A stretch of DNA of 39,058 nucleotides from QGNO01 sp964493125 (GTDB lineage Bacteria; Chloroflexota; Dehalococcoidia; Lucifugimonadales; QGNO01). Within the stretch, counting starts at the first letter, position 1. Every line of letters begins with the position of its first letter. A program made the position numbers and the translations under genes. The stretch spans positions 1-39,058 of the forward strand of contig CAZBMS010000009.1 in the NCBI GenBank assembly GCA_964493125.1. Direction: 5' to 3'. The notes beneath the pieces were generated by a model, which worked only from the letters and a program-made list of their open reading frames with translations, was not told where the DNA came from and did no database searches. Shown piece after piece: positions 24,279 through 32,419 of this stretch.

Positions 24279-25571
24279 TTAAGCAGATTTATGTTCACCC
24301 TTTGCAATTTTCACAAGTTGTTCCAATGTTTTACGCCTAGTTAGTACACGTTCAATTGACTGCTTACCCTCATCGCTCGCCAAGTTCTCTTTGATTCTAT
24401 CAGCCTGAGCTCCTGCTTCACTAAGAACGGTTTCTATTTCAATATTGACGTCCTCTGGCGTTACAACTATTCCTTCTAATTCAGCTACCTTTCCAATCGC
24501 ATAACTTCGCTTTATTCGATCCTCTGCAGCAGTCCTGAGCTCTTCCCTGTGATCCTCGGGTGTTTTCCCGATCCGCTCTAGGTATTGCTCCATTTCAACT
24601 TTTTGATTTCGGAGATTTTGTTGTTGTTCGTCCAACATGTGCTCTACTTCGTGATCCAATATTAGTGGTGACATTTCGAAGCTTGAACTTTCAATCAGTT
24701 TGTCAATTACTGCATTTTCATACTGTAAATCACTTGAACGTTTCTCTCTTGTGAAGATGTCATCTTTTAGTTGTTTCGTTAGGTTCTCCAAACTATCGTA
24801 GCCTTGACCAACACTTTTAGCGAATTCGTCATCAAGTTCAGGAAGGTTTTTCGCTTTTATTTCACCGATACTGACTGTGAATTCGACCTCTTTTGATGCG
24901 AGATTTTCGTCCTGATAGTCATCAGGTAATTTTATGGTGAAGTCTTTCTTTTGGTCTGAATTTAAACCTAGCAGTTCCGCAGCAAAGCCTGGAACTGGAC
25001 TCATATTTTCTTCGGCCACGAAATACGGAATATCTTTTTGATTCGCGACTTCAGATCCATCTAAGCGAGCAATCAGTTCTAGTATAACTTGATCCCCTAG
25101 AACGACTTCACGATTTACAGGCTCCCAAGGTGCCAGCTCTTCCCTAAGATGCTGTAGTAGATGGTCAACCTGATCGTCAGTGATTACGACGGGTTCAGCT
25201 GGGATACGGATCTCTCTATAAGCTGTTAAGGTTACTTCAGGTGTTAACGGAACTGTGGCTTTAATTGTTATAGGTTCCCGCTCAATGACTTGTACTTGTG
25301 GTAAGCTCCCTTGCTTAATTTCCTGCTCTTGGATCGCTTTAACCACTACCTCCGGTAGCATTATGTCCAAAGCGTCGTCTTCTAAAGCATGTTTACCTAC
25401 AAATTGTTCCACAACAGCCCTAGGAGCCTTCCCTTTTCGGAACCCAGGCACATTTACTCTTCCTACGGCTCGCTTATACGCTCGTTCAATATACGGCTCC
25501 ACATCCTCATCCGTTACGGCGATAGTGAGCACTACTTCACGATTTTGGAGATCTTCTCTGGTGATTTTCAT
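24279..25571 (-). CDS. tig: Trigger factor (ribosome-associated chaperone/PPIase)
   Basis: A 430-residue protein with the three trigger-factor parts: a ribosome-binding N-terminal domain with the signature NVPGFRKGKAPRAVVEQF near residues 38-55, an FKBP-like domain near 150-245, and a helical C-terminal arm domain to about residue 420. Length is usual for the family. A likely extended -10 promoter sits about 75 bases before the start, and a 12-bp hairpin lies in the leader. It forms a unit with clpP. Confidence 0.95.
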   Translation of the reverse strand: MKITREDLQNREVVLTIAVTDEDVEPYIERAYKRAVGRVNVPGFRKGKAPRAVVEQFVGKHALEDDALDIMLPEVVVKAIQEQEIKQGSLPQVQVIEREPITIKATVPLTPEVTLTAYREIRIPAEPVVITDDQVDHLLQHLREELAPWEPVNREVVLGDQVILELIARLDGSEVANQKDIPYFVAEENMSPVPGFAAELLGLNSDQKKDFTIKLPDDYQDENLASKEVEFTVSIGEIKAKNLPELDDEFAKSVGQGYDSLENLTKQLKDDIFTREKRSSDLQYENAVIDKLIESSSFEMSPLILDHEVEHMLDEQQQNLRNQKVEMEQYLERIGKTPEDHREELRTAAEDRIKRSYAIGKVAELEGIVVTPEDVNIEIETVLSEAGAQADRIKENLASDEGKQSIERVLTRRKTLEQLVKIAKGEHKSA

Positions 25572-25603
25572 ACACGTACCAAAATGAATTCTTATTACAA
25601 ACC

Positions 25604-25630
25604 TGTGCCGCCTTTGTCAAAGGCGGCACA
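25604..25630 (-). terminator. Hairpin between aspS and tig, in the tig leader
   Basis: TGTGCCGCCTTT (25604-25615) pairs with AAAGGCGGCACA (25619-25630), 12 bp perfect with a three-base loop. On the minus strand the following bases (GGTTTGTAATAAG) are not a clean T-run. It may terminate aspS transcripts or shape the 5' end of tig mRNA, since the putative tig promoter is upstream of it. Confidence 0.45.
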
Positions 25631-25650
25631 AAGCTTAGCCAATCATTGAG

Positions 25651-25659
25651 ATTATAACA
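25651..25659 (-). promoter_or_regulatory. Extended -10 promoter for tig-clpP
   Basis: On the minus strand TGTTATAAT gives a consensus TATAAT with the extended TGn motif. No strong -35 is seen, which is acceptable for this promoter class. The start would be near 25644, leaving about 73 bases of leader. Confidence 0.5.
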
Positions 25660-25684
25660 TGTCGTAGTAATTTAGTAACACTAA

Positions 25685-27481
25685 CTATTTTTCTGACACT
25701 TTTATGTTCAACTCTTGCAGTTGCTCAGAAGTTACAGTTGAAGGGGTATTAAACAGTGGATCTGATCCACTCTGTGTTTTGGGGAATGCTATGACATCTC
25801 TGATCGATTCTGCGTAATCCGTCAACAAGGTCAAGAAACGATCAATGCCAGGTGCGATTCCACCGTGAGGCGGAGCTCCATATTCTAATGCTCCAAGGAT
25901 CTGTCCGAAGCGTTCTTCCATTTGGGTTTTTGTATAACCAAGAAACTGCATTATGCGTTCTTGTTTTTCTCTGTTATGTATTCTAATGCTCCCACTTGCT
26001 AATTCCATTCCATTACACACTAAATCGTAATGTCTGGCTTTGATTTTCCCAGGATCCTTAGCTAGCATCCCCCAATGTTCGTCTTGAGGTGAGGTAAAAA
26101 GATGGTGTGATGCCTCCCAGCGGGCATTCTCATCGTCCCATTCGAATAATGGGAAGTCTGTTACAAATGCGAATGCCAATCTTTTCGGATCAGCTAACCC
26201 TAGCCGACTTGCCATTTCCTGTCTTAGCTGTGACATTACCGTGTTAATAAGTTTAGCTGGTCCGGCTGCCAACAGGATCAGATCACCAGGTCCGGCGTTA
26301 ACTTCTTTCGCAATGCCAATTACTTGCTCAGAGGTGAGGAGCCTCGAAATGGGAGACCTGACGTGTTCCATCGTAAGGGTTTCTATATTGCCTATTTCTC
26401 CATCCAAAGCTATGTATATTAATCCCTTACCCCCCCGTGTTTGGACAAAGTTAACTAAACTATCTAAATCTTTACGCGAATAGGTGGCACAACCGGGGGC
26501 TACTAGCCCTTTCACTATTCCACCATTATCGATCGCTTCAGTGAGTATTTGTATTCCTGTTTCGTAAATACTGTCAGTTAGTGTTACAAGCTCTAGATCG
26601 TACCTGAGGTCGGGCTTATCTGTCCCATATTTTTCCATTACGTCGTCATACTTTAGCCGTGGGAAGTTATCAGATGAGATTCTGTCGACACCAATTTCCC
26701 TTACTATGCTTGAATAAAGGGTTTCTACCAATTCCATCACATCATTTTCATCGACGAAACTCATCTCAATATCCAGTTGGGTGTGTTCGTATTGCCTGTC
26801 ACCTCTCAAATCTTCGTCTCTAAAACAACGTGCGATTTGGAAGTAGCGTTCGAATCCGGATACCATCAGGAGTTGTTTTAATTGTTGGGGTGATTGTGGA
26901 AGTGCGTAAAACGTTCCAGGGTTTAACCGGCTTGGCACTAGAAAATCTCTAGCACCTTCTGGAGTGCTTTTAGTTAGGATAGGGGTTTCGATTTCTATAA
27001 ATCCGCGGTTGTCGAGAAAATCACGGATATATTTGACTACTCTGTGCCGTAACTTTATGTTGTCGTGCATCCGTTTCGTTCGTAAATCGAGGTATCGGTA
27101 TTGCATTCTTAACAACTCGTCAATTGTCGCATCATCTGCAATTTCAAACGGTGGTGTTTTGCTTTGATTGAGAATTTGGACTTCGGTTGATCGTACTTCG
27201 ATGTCCCCTGTAGGTATATTTGGATTCGCTGATCCTTCAGGTCTCAAACCTACAGTTCCAGTCACTAAAACCACCCATTCATTGCGGAAGGTTTCGGCTA
27301 TTTTATGAGTCTCTGGTGTTTCATTAGGATCAATAACCACTTGCACAATGCCAGTGGTATCACGAAGATCAATGAAGATTAAGCTACCATGATCCCTACG
27401 CCGATGTATCCAACCAGCCAGTTGAACCGTTTCACCGGAGTTATTTACGTTTATTTCACCACAAGAGATAGTTTTGAGCAC
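25685..27481 (-). CDS. aspS: Aspartyl-tRNA synthetase (Asp/Asx type)
   Basis: Class II synthetase charging tRNA-Asp, 598 residues as in bacterial AspRS. The N-terminal OB-fold anticodon domain has LAGWIHRRRDHGSLIFIDLRD. Motif 2 is CFRDEDLRGDRQYEHTQLD, with the bacterial GAD insertion between motifs 2 and 3. Motif 3 is GGIAPGIDRFL. The start is GTG at 27481 with GGAGG nine bases upstream. A promoter with a perfect TATAAT lies about 30 bases before the start. The window does not show whether the organism also has AsnRS, so discriminating or non-discriminating activity cannot be decided. Confidence 0.96.
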   Translation of the reverse strand: MLKTISCGEINVNNSGETVQLAGWIHRRRDHGSLIFIDLRDTTGIVQVVIDPNETPETHKIAETFRNEWVVLVTGTVGLRPEGSANPNIPTGDIEVRSTEVQILNQSKTPPFEIADDATIDELLRMQYRYLDLRTKRMHDNIKLRHRVVKYIRDFLDNRGFIEIETPILTKSTPEGARDFLVPSRLNPGTFYALPQSPQQLKQLLMVSGFERYFQIARCFRDEDLRGDRQYEHTQLDIEMSFVDENDVMELVETLYSSIVREIGVDRISSDNFPRLKYDDVMEKYGTDKPDLRYDLELVTLTDSIYETGIQILTEAIDNGGIVKGLVAPGCATYSRKDLDSLVNFVQTRGGKGLIYIALDGEIGNIETLTMEHVRSPISRLLTSEQVIGIAKEVNAGPGDLILLAAGPAKLINTVMSQLRQEMASRLGLADPKRLAFAFVTDFPLFEWDDENARWEASHHLFTSPQDEHWGMLAKDPGKIKARHYDLVCNGMELASGSIRIHNREKQERIMQFLGYTKTQMEERFGQILGALEYGAPPHGGIAPGIDRFLTLLTDYAESIRDVIAFPKTQSGSDPLFNTPSTVTSEQLQELNIKVSEK

Positions 27482-27509
27482 TTGTTTTTACCTCCAGTAC
27501 TGAGACACG

Positions 27510-27538
27510 ATTATAAGGTAGCATCTGGGCTGATTCAA
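27510..27538 (-). promoter_or_regulatory. Promoter of aspS
   Basis: On the minus strand TTGAAT (27538-27533), a 17-base spacer and a perfect TATAAT (27515-27510). Its -35 abuts the -35 of a divergent promoter on the plus strand. Confidence 0.65.
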
Positions 27539-27567
27539 TGGACAGTTTGTTTGGTAGCGACTAGGAT
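27539..27567 (+). promoter_or_regulatory. Divergent promoter toward the ilvD region
   Basis: TGGACA (27539-27544), a 17-base spacer and TAGGAT (27562-27567), about 30 bases before the ATG at 27600. The -35 boxes of this promoter and the aspS promoter are directly adjacent back to back, so the two polymerases would compete. Confidence 0.42.
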
Positions 27568-27599
27568 ATGGGCAGTTTCACCCTATGAAAGGAAGAATG

Positions 27600-27749
27600 A
27601 TGAGCACAAAAAAGGTGTTTGACACCAAACATAAGAGTAAAGAAATATCGGAAGGAGCACATAGGGTAGCGTCTAGAGCAATGCTACCGTCTGTGGGGCT
27701 CGACGAAGAAGCACGTAACAGACCTTTTATCGGCATGGAGATTATGTAG
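27600..27749 (+). pseudogene. ilvD: N-terminal fragment of canonical dihydroxy-acid dehydratase (ilvD)
   Basis: A 49-codon frame with its own start (tandem ATGs at 27597 and 27600, AAGGA just upstream) encodes residues typical of the DHAD N-terminus: KSKEISEGAHRVASRAML, then SVGLDEEARNRPFIGM. The family reads 'kS..it.G..RapaRaml.avGl.dedf.rP.IGia..wne..PCN'. The match stops after IGM, where the frame ends in a TAG that overlaps the GTG start of the next gene. The core of the enzyme is missing, and the C-terminal tail reappears at 29590-29718. It could be translated as a short peptide coupled to the next gene, but by content it is a gene remnant. Confidence 0.7.
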
Positions 27750-29596
27750 TGCGAAACTCTAGAACGGTTTTAATTGATAATAACCCTGGAAGAAGTGCGC
27801 AAACATTTGGCATTGCAAGGCAACTTGGAACCGACATGGACCTTATTCATGAGCCTTCGGTGGGAGTCATTGGAAACAAGGGGGATTCCCAATGTTACCT
27901 TGGAGTACAGCAGAAAGTTGAAGCTATTCAGGAAACCTTACGATTGAGTATAGGACGAGATAGTGGCCAGATAAGTATGAGATTGATCCAGCCTGAATAT
28001 ACCGTAGCTACATCTGATGGAATGCGTAATGGGACGAGGGAAATGCGATACTCCCTGATAGGAAGGGAAGTGACACATGACTCGGTGTGTGAACACCTGA
28101 GCGCGAGCGGGCTGGAAGGAATCATTGCAGTTGTCGCTTGTGATAAGCCTCCGGTTGGGACACTAGCTGGAATACTGGAACATAACAGACCTGCAATTAT
28201 GATGTCCGATGGCACAATTCGCCCCGGAATAGATTCAGTTACAAATGAAAGAATAGATATCATTTCGGGATTTCAGGTTGCTGGAAGTGAAGACGAGGAA
28301 ATGAAGAGGCGTTTGGCTTGTGAAGCGTGTCCAGGCTATGGAAGTTGCGGTGGTATGTTCACATATAACACGATGCAGACATTTATTGGAGTAATAGGTA
28401 TGGAACCGTTGGATATGGTTTCACCTCCCTCTGATGACAGTCGTAGAACAGAACAATTTCCAGGTGAGTTAGTGAATTACTTGAGAGATATGATTGAATC
28501 GCAGGTTACTCCTCGTGATATTGTTAGTCGTGAATCGTTAAGAAATGGGATCATAGTTGCCATGGCCGTAGGGGGGTCCACAAATGTTATGTTACATGCT
28601 CCAGAAATAGCGAGGGCCGCTGGGTATGGCAACTTTTCTGATCAAATTATGTCCCCTGAAGAATTCAATTACTTATCCCAGCATGTGGTACCTGTTCTGG
28701 TTGATGCTAGGCCTTTTGGAAACTACTCTATGGTTGATATAGATGAAAAAGGCGGTGTCCAAGTTATAGTTAAAGAATTACTGGAGGCAGGTCTTTTGAA
28801 CGGCGAGACCCTTACATGCACTGGGGAAACTCTAGCGCAACAGGTTGATCGTCTAGACCCTCCGAATCCTGATGGGGTTGTAATATATTCTGTAAAGGAT
28901 CCATATAAACAGACAGGGGGGTTGAGAGTTCTTGGAGGGAATCTCTCACGTGAGTATAGTGCGGTATTGAAGCTTGCTGGTGTAGAAGGAGGTTTGGAGA
29001 ACAATGTTTTTGCTGGCAAAGCCAGAGTATTTGACAGCGAAGCTGCTCTGCTGGATTCCCTGGAAAAAACCCCTGATATATTTGAAGACCGTGATATGAT
29101 AATTGTCCGTTATGAGGGGCCTAGCGGGGCCCCTGGCATGCCAGAAATGCTCGATTCCACATCTAGAATTACGACACTCTGCAGGCAGAAAGGGATAGTT
29201 GTAGGGCTAATGACCGACGCTAGGTTTTCTGGTGGTTCTGTCGGTCTCGTAATAGGTCATGTTGGTCCAGAGGCAGCATTGGGTGGGGAAATAGGATTGA
29301 TCGAAGACGGGGACGAAATAATAGTGGATCTAAATACTAATGAGCTTAATTGCACGGAGCTTTTTGATTCGTTAATCCTGGAGAAAAGGAAACTCTCATG
29401 GCAGAAGATAGTGGATGAAAATAACGGAGTGCATCCTTCGGTCGGTTTAGCAGATACCAGACTTCTTAACAGGATGAGATTTTCCGCTGTATCAGCCAAA
29501 TTGGGTGCGGGTATGCATCCTAATAGAAAGCTGTGGGTTAGTGATCCGCGAGACCCGGTTGAATCTTCTTTCGTTCCATCAAACAAATATCGTTAG
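27749..29596 (+). CDS. IlvD/Edd-family dehydratase (divergent paralogue)
   Basis: A complete 615-residue member of the dihydroxy-acid/6-phosphogluconate dehydratase family, an Fe-S enzyme dehydrating a polyhydroxy acid. Likely cluster cysteines are Cys49 (GDSQCYLG), Cys131 (CDKPPVG) and Cys200 in ACEACPGYGSCGGMFTYNTM. The C-terminal part has RYEGPSGAPGMPEML, TDARFSGGSVG (usually TDGRFSGG) and GHVGPEAALGG. Several usual DHAD positions differ (CDK-PPVG for CDKnxPG; NKGDSQCY for swNevtPCN). A sugar-acid or other hydroxyacid substrate is therefore as likely as the branched-chain intermediate. The GTG start overlaps the stop of the N-terminal ilvD remnant and has GGAG eight bases upstream. Confidence 0.88.
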   Translation: MRNSRTVLIDNNPGRSAQTFGIARQLGTDMDLIHEPSVGVIGNKGDSQCYLGVQQKVEAIQETLRLSIGRDSGQISMRLIQPEYTVATSDGMRNGTREMRYSLIGREVTHDSVCEHLSASGLEGIIAVVACDKPPVGTLAGILEHNRPAIMMSDGTIRPGIDSVTNERIDIISGFQVAGSEDEEMKRRLACEACPGYGSCGGMFTYNTMQTFIGVIGMEPLDMVSPPSDDSRRTEQFPGELVNYLRDMIESQVTPRDIVSRESLRNGIIVAMAVGGSTNVMLHAPEIARAAGYGNFSDQIMSPEEFNYLSQHVVPVLVDARPFGNYSMVDIDEKGGVQVIVKELLEAGLLNGETLTCTGETLAQQVDRLDPPNPDGVVIYSVKDPYKQTGGLRVLGGNLSREYSAVLKLAGVEGGLENNVFAGKARVFDSEAALLDSLEKTPDIFEDRDMIIVRYEGPSGAPGMPEMLDSTSRITTLCRQKGIVVGLMTDARFSGGSVGLVIGHVGPEAALGGEIGLIEDGDEIIVDLNTNELNCTELFDSLILEKRKLSWQKIVDENNGVHPSVGLADTRLLNRMRFSAVSAKLGAGMHPNRKLWVSDPRDPVESSFVPSNKYR

Positions 29597-29718
29597 ACGA
29601 AGAACTCCAAAATATAACTGCAAATTGGAATTCGATGCCACCAAATTACACTTCGGGTGCTTTGGCTAAATACGCAAAATTAATTGGGGCTGCAGCTGGT
29701 GGGGCAGTGACTGGCTAA
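29590..29718 (+). pseudogene. ilvD: C-terminal fragment of canonical dihydroxy-acid dehydratase (ilvD)
   Basis: In the frame ending with TAA at 29716-29718 the sequence reads SLDEELQNITANWNS, then MPPNYTSGALAKYAKLIGAA and AGGAVTG. This is the standard DHAD C-terminus ('lsdeEl..R...w..p.p.y..GvLaKYa.lV.sAs.GAvt'). It has no sensible start of its own and begins exactly where the preceding IlvD/Edd gene ends. The preceding gene already has its own C-terminus in a different frame. Together with the N-terminal piece at 27600-27749 it represents the two ends of one former ilvD. Confidence 0.7.
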
Positions 29719-29762
29719 TTGTTAGTATTGTAAAATATACCTAGGGCGATTCTAAAAACACT

Positions 29763-30761
29763 ATGGCATATATCTGGGTTCAATTCATTATTGCGACTGT
29801 AATTATACTTGGCTCGTCCAAATATTTGGCAAGGTCAGCTGACATAATCGCCTACAAGACAGGTCTAGGTAGAACGTTTATTGGTGTAGTGCTTTTAGCC
29901 TCCGCAACATCATTGCCAGAACTAGGAATTGGAGTGAGTTCGATAACTATGGTTGGGTCTCCAGATTTGGCTGCTGGCGATGCGTTTGGTAGCAATTTGG
30001 TGAATCTGCTCATTATTGGGTTAATGGACCTTTATTGGAGAAATGGGCCTATCCTTAACTCTATTGGCACATCAACTACATTAGTGGGCATATTGGGCAT
30101 ATTGGTTATCGGAATAGCAGCAATAGCTATAACGTTTCATCAGGGCACCACATTATTTGGTTCATGGTTAACCAGTCCGTTTTCAATAGTTCTTTTCGCA
30201 ACTTTTTTGTTTGCCTTGTATATAATTTTCTGTGCTGAACGCACTGAAACTCTCAGTGATAACACAGAATATGACCAATCGTCTTTGCGTGGAGCAATTG
30301 GCATATATTCTTTAACTGCCGTGATAATTGTTGCTTCGGCTGTTTGGCTTGCTTTTACTGGAGACCATATCGCCGATCAAATGAAATGGGAAGAAAGCTT
30401 TGTTGGGACGCAATTTTTGGCTTTCAGCACATCCTTGCCGGAATTAGCTGCTTCATTTGCTGCCTTGCGTTTAAGAGCTCCCGAGCTGGCAATTTCCAAT
30501 GTTCTCGGTAGCAATTTATTCAACATGGGATTTGTTTTATGGATTGATGAGTTAGCTTACACAAGCGGCTCACTTTGGACGGCCGTTTCTGGAATTCACG
30601 TGATGACGGCAATAATCGCTATCGTAATGACTGTAGCGGTTATAGTTGCACTACTAACCAGAGGAAGGCAACGACCTAGTAGATTTTGGACGTACGAGGC
30701 TATTTTGTTGATATTGTTGTACGTTTTCGCCAGTTGGATAAACTTTTTCCTGGTAAGTTAG
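29763..30761 (+). CDS. Sodium/calcium exchanger family (CaCA) membrane protein
   Basis: A 332-residue inner-membrane antiporter with about ten hydrophobic helices and a short polar loop near residues 165-180. The two alpha repeats that form the ion site are clear: LLASATSLPELGIGVSSI with GDAFGSNLVNLLIIG (residues about 43-90), and FLAFSTSLPELAASFAAL with SNVLGSNLFNMGFVL (about 217-262). This is the inverted duplication seen in YrbG/NCX-type proteins. It catalyses exchange of Ca2+ or another cation for Na+ or H+. The start ATG has a weak site. It follows the ilvD remnant by 44 bases. Confidence 0.93.
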   Translation: MAYIWVQFIIATVIILGSSKYLARSADIIAYKTGLGRTFIGVVLLASATSLPELGIGVSSITMVGSPDLAAGDAFGSNLVNLLIIGLMDLYWRNGPILNSIGTSTTLVGILGILVIGIAAIAITFHQGTTLFGSWLTSPFSIVLFATFLFALYIIFCAERTETLSDNTEYDQSSLRGAIGIYSLTAVIIVASAVWLAFTGDHIADQMKWEESFVGTQFLAFSTSLPELAASFAALRLRAPELAISNVLGSNLFNMGFVLWIDELAYTSGSLWTAVSGIHVMTAIIAIVMTVAVIVALLTRGRQRPSRFWTYEAILLILLYVFASWINFFLVS

Positions 30762-30792
30762 GAATTCAGGTAAATATATAGGAGTAAAAGAG

Positions 30793-31806
30793 ATGGTCTT
30801 ACCCGAGGGAAGGTCCTTTGAGTTGTCTAAAGAATTATTGCAAGGTTCAATAGATGTTCATGTACATGCGACGCCCCATTTGCCGAGTAGCCCCCGTAGA
30901 CTTGACCCTGTTGAAGCCGCTATTCAAGCGAGGGATGCGGGGATGCGTACGATTGTATTAATGGACGTATTCGAAATGAGTAATGGAATAGCCTGGTTGG
31001 TAAATCGCCTCGTTCCGGATTTCAAAGTTTATGGTGGCCTTATATTGAACACTGTTTATGGGAGTTTGAATCCCAGGGCAGTCAAGACAGCGATTAGCTA
31101 CGGGGACGGAGCTAAATTCATAAGTTTTGGCACTCATTCTACGTATTTCCAAGCATCTAGAGAGGGAAGAATTGTAGATGGTAAGTTCGTTCCATTAAGT
31201 CAATTGTATCCAGAATTCAAAAGGGAAGAGGTTGATCGGGCTATTAGGATACCGGTGGACGGAACTATGACCAAGGAACTCGATGCAATATTGTCAATTA
31301 TTGCCTCCAATCCAGACGTTTATATGAACACGGGGCATGTTTCTCCTGCGGAGGCCATTCGATTGGTGGAGCTTGGGAATACATATGGGATAAGCAATAT
31401 TTTAGTTGCAACTGCGGTCACAAAGGCATCCACTACTGACCAGTTGGCATATATGGTCGATCTTGGAGCATTCATTGAGTATACGCTTGCCGCTTACACC
31501 CACACTACTCCAATTCCTAAAACTCACTACTACCCAGAGCTTGAATATGCTGCTATCGATGAAGGCATGGGAGAGCAAACGAGTGGAGGTATAAGGTTGG
31601 CGGCTGAGCAGATACAAACTTTAGGAGCAGAAAACTGCATAATAGCCACTGATTTTGGTGTTTACACTTTACCAGACCCAGTTGAGGGACTAAGGGAATT
31701 TATTGCTGCACTTTTGGACCTAGGTATCCCCTTGGGAGATATAAGGAAACTTGTGGCTATCAATCCAAGCAAATTGCTTGGACTAATAGATGGAACGCCT
31801 GAATAG
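30793..31806 (+). CDS. DUF6282-like metal-dependent hydrolase
   Basis: A 337-residue protein of the amidohydrolase-like TIM-barrel type. GSIDVHVHATP near residue 19 is the HxH metal motif on strand 1. It is followed by SSPRRLDPVEAAIQARDAGM, MNTGHVSPAEA near 178 (His on a later strand), LVATAVTK near 202, and IATDFGVY near 288 (Asp on strand 8). The R-x-LDP-x-EAA..A..AGM segment is typical of what is annotated as DUF6282. The reaction is unknown. AGGAG lies about eight bases before the ATG. It is tail-to-tail with the nucleotidyltransferase gene, seven bases apart. Confidence 0.82.
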   Translation: MVLPEGRSFELSKELLQGSIDVHVHATPHLPSSPRRLDPVEAAIQARDAGMRTIVLMDVFEMSNGIAWLVNRLVPDFKVYGGLILNTVYGSLNPRAVKTAISYGDGAKFISFGTHSTYFQASREGRIVDGKFVPLSQLYPEFKREEVDRAIRIPVDGTMTKELDAILSIIASNPDVYMNTGHVSPAEAIRLVELGNTYGISNILVATAVTKASTTDQLAYMVDLGAFIEYTLAAYTHTTPIPKTHYYPELEYAAIDEGMGEQTSGGIRLAAEQIQTLGAENCIIATDFGVYTLPDPVEGLREFIAALLDLGIPLGDIRKLVAINPSKLLGLIDGTPE

Positions 31807-31813
31807 GCACGTT

Positions 31814-32413
31814 TTAAATAGCCTCCCTGGCCGCTGTGTAGCTTTGCATAGTGTTTACGTCTATTAATACTTCAGGATTCTGAGTCTCCCATCGGTTAAC
31901 CAATTCTGAATTATTGTTCACGATATACCGCAATCCTTCCGTGGATTCATCTATTCTCATCATCTGTGTAAGCAAAGCGTTGGGAAATATTATTGGATGC
32001 CCTCCCCTGTTTTGAAAAACAGGGATAGTGATTTTGGAAGTATTTCTTTTGTGTGCTTTCATAAGCTGTATAAGGAGGTTGGGGGTTCTTGGTTGGTCTA
32101 CTGCCAATATCAAGATATCTCCTGCATTTGTAGGTATGTTTTGCAATCCAGTAATCACCGAACTACTCTTACCTGACTTGTAATTCTCGTTGACAACAAT
32201 TCTTGTCCGATCTTCAAGTTTGATAGTGTCTGTGATCATACTAGCCTCGTGTCCGAGCACAACCAAAACTTCTTTGACACCACATGTTATGAGTGAAGCA
32301 ATTTGATATTCAATAAGGTACTTGCCTCGCCAAGATAGCAGAGCTTTTGATTCGCCCATCCTAGTTGACTCTCCAGCTGCCAACAATATTGCTGTGACGT
32401 ATCCTTTATTCAC
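31814..32413 (-). CDS. MocA-like nucleotidyltransferase (molybdenum cofactor cytidylyltransferase family)
   Basis: A 199-residue GT-A-fold nucleotidyltransferase with the signature ILLAAGESTRMGESKALLSW, LGHE near residue 54, AVDQPRTP near 104 and GGHPIIF near 137. The LAAGxSxRMGxxK and DQP patterns match MocA/CoxC-type enzymes, which add CMP to molybdopterin for xanthine-dehydrogenase-type enzymes. A purely sugar-nucleotide role is less likely because of the neighbour. The start is GTG six bases after the xdhC stop, so the pair is an operon. Confidence 0.88.
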   Translation of the reverse strand: MNKGYVTAILLAAGESTRMGESKALLSWRGKYLIEYQIASLITCGVKEVLVVLGHEASMITDTIKLEDRTRIVVNENYKSGKSSSVITGLQNIPTNAGDILILAVDQPRTPNLLIQLMKAHKRNTSKITIPVFQNRGGHPIIFPNALLTQMMRIDESTEGLRYIVNNNSELVNRWETQNPEVLIDVNTMQSYTAAREAI

Positions 32414-32419
32414 TAGCTA

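Noticed and set aside
27600..29596. A simple frameshift joining the 49-aa frame to the IlvD/Edd gene
   Set aside because: Both parts contain the equivalent of the same N-terminal region, so joining them would duplicate it. The C-terminal tail is likewise present twice.
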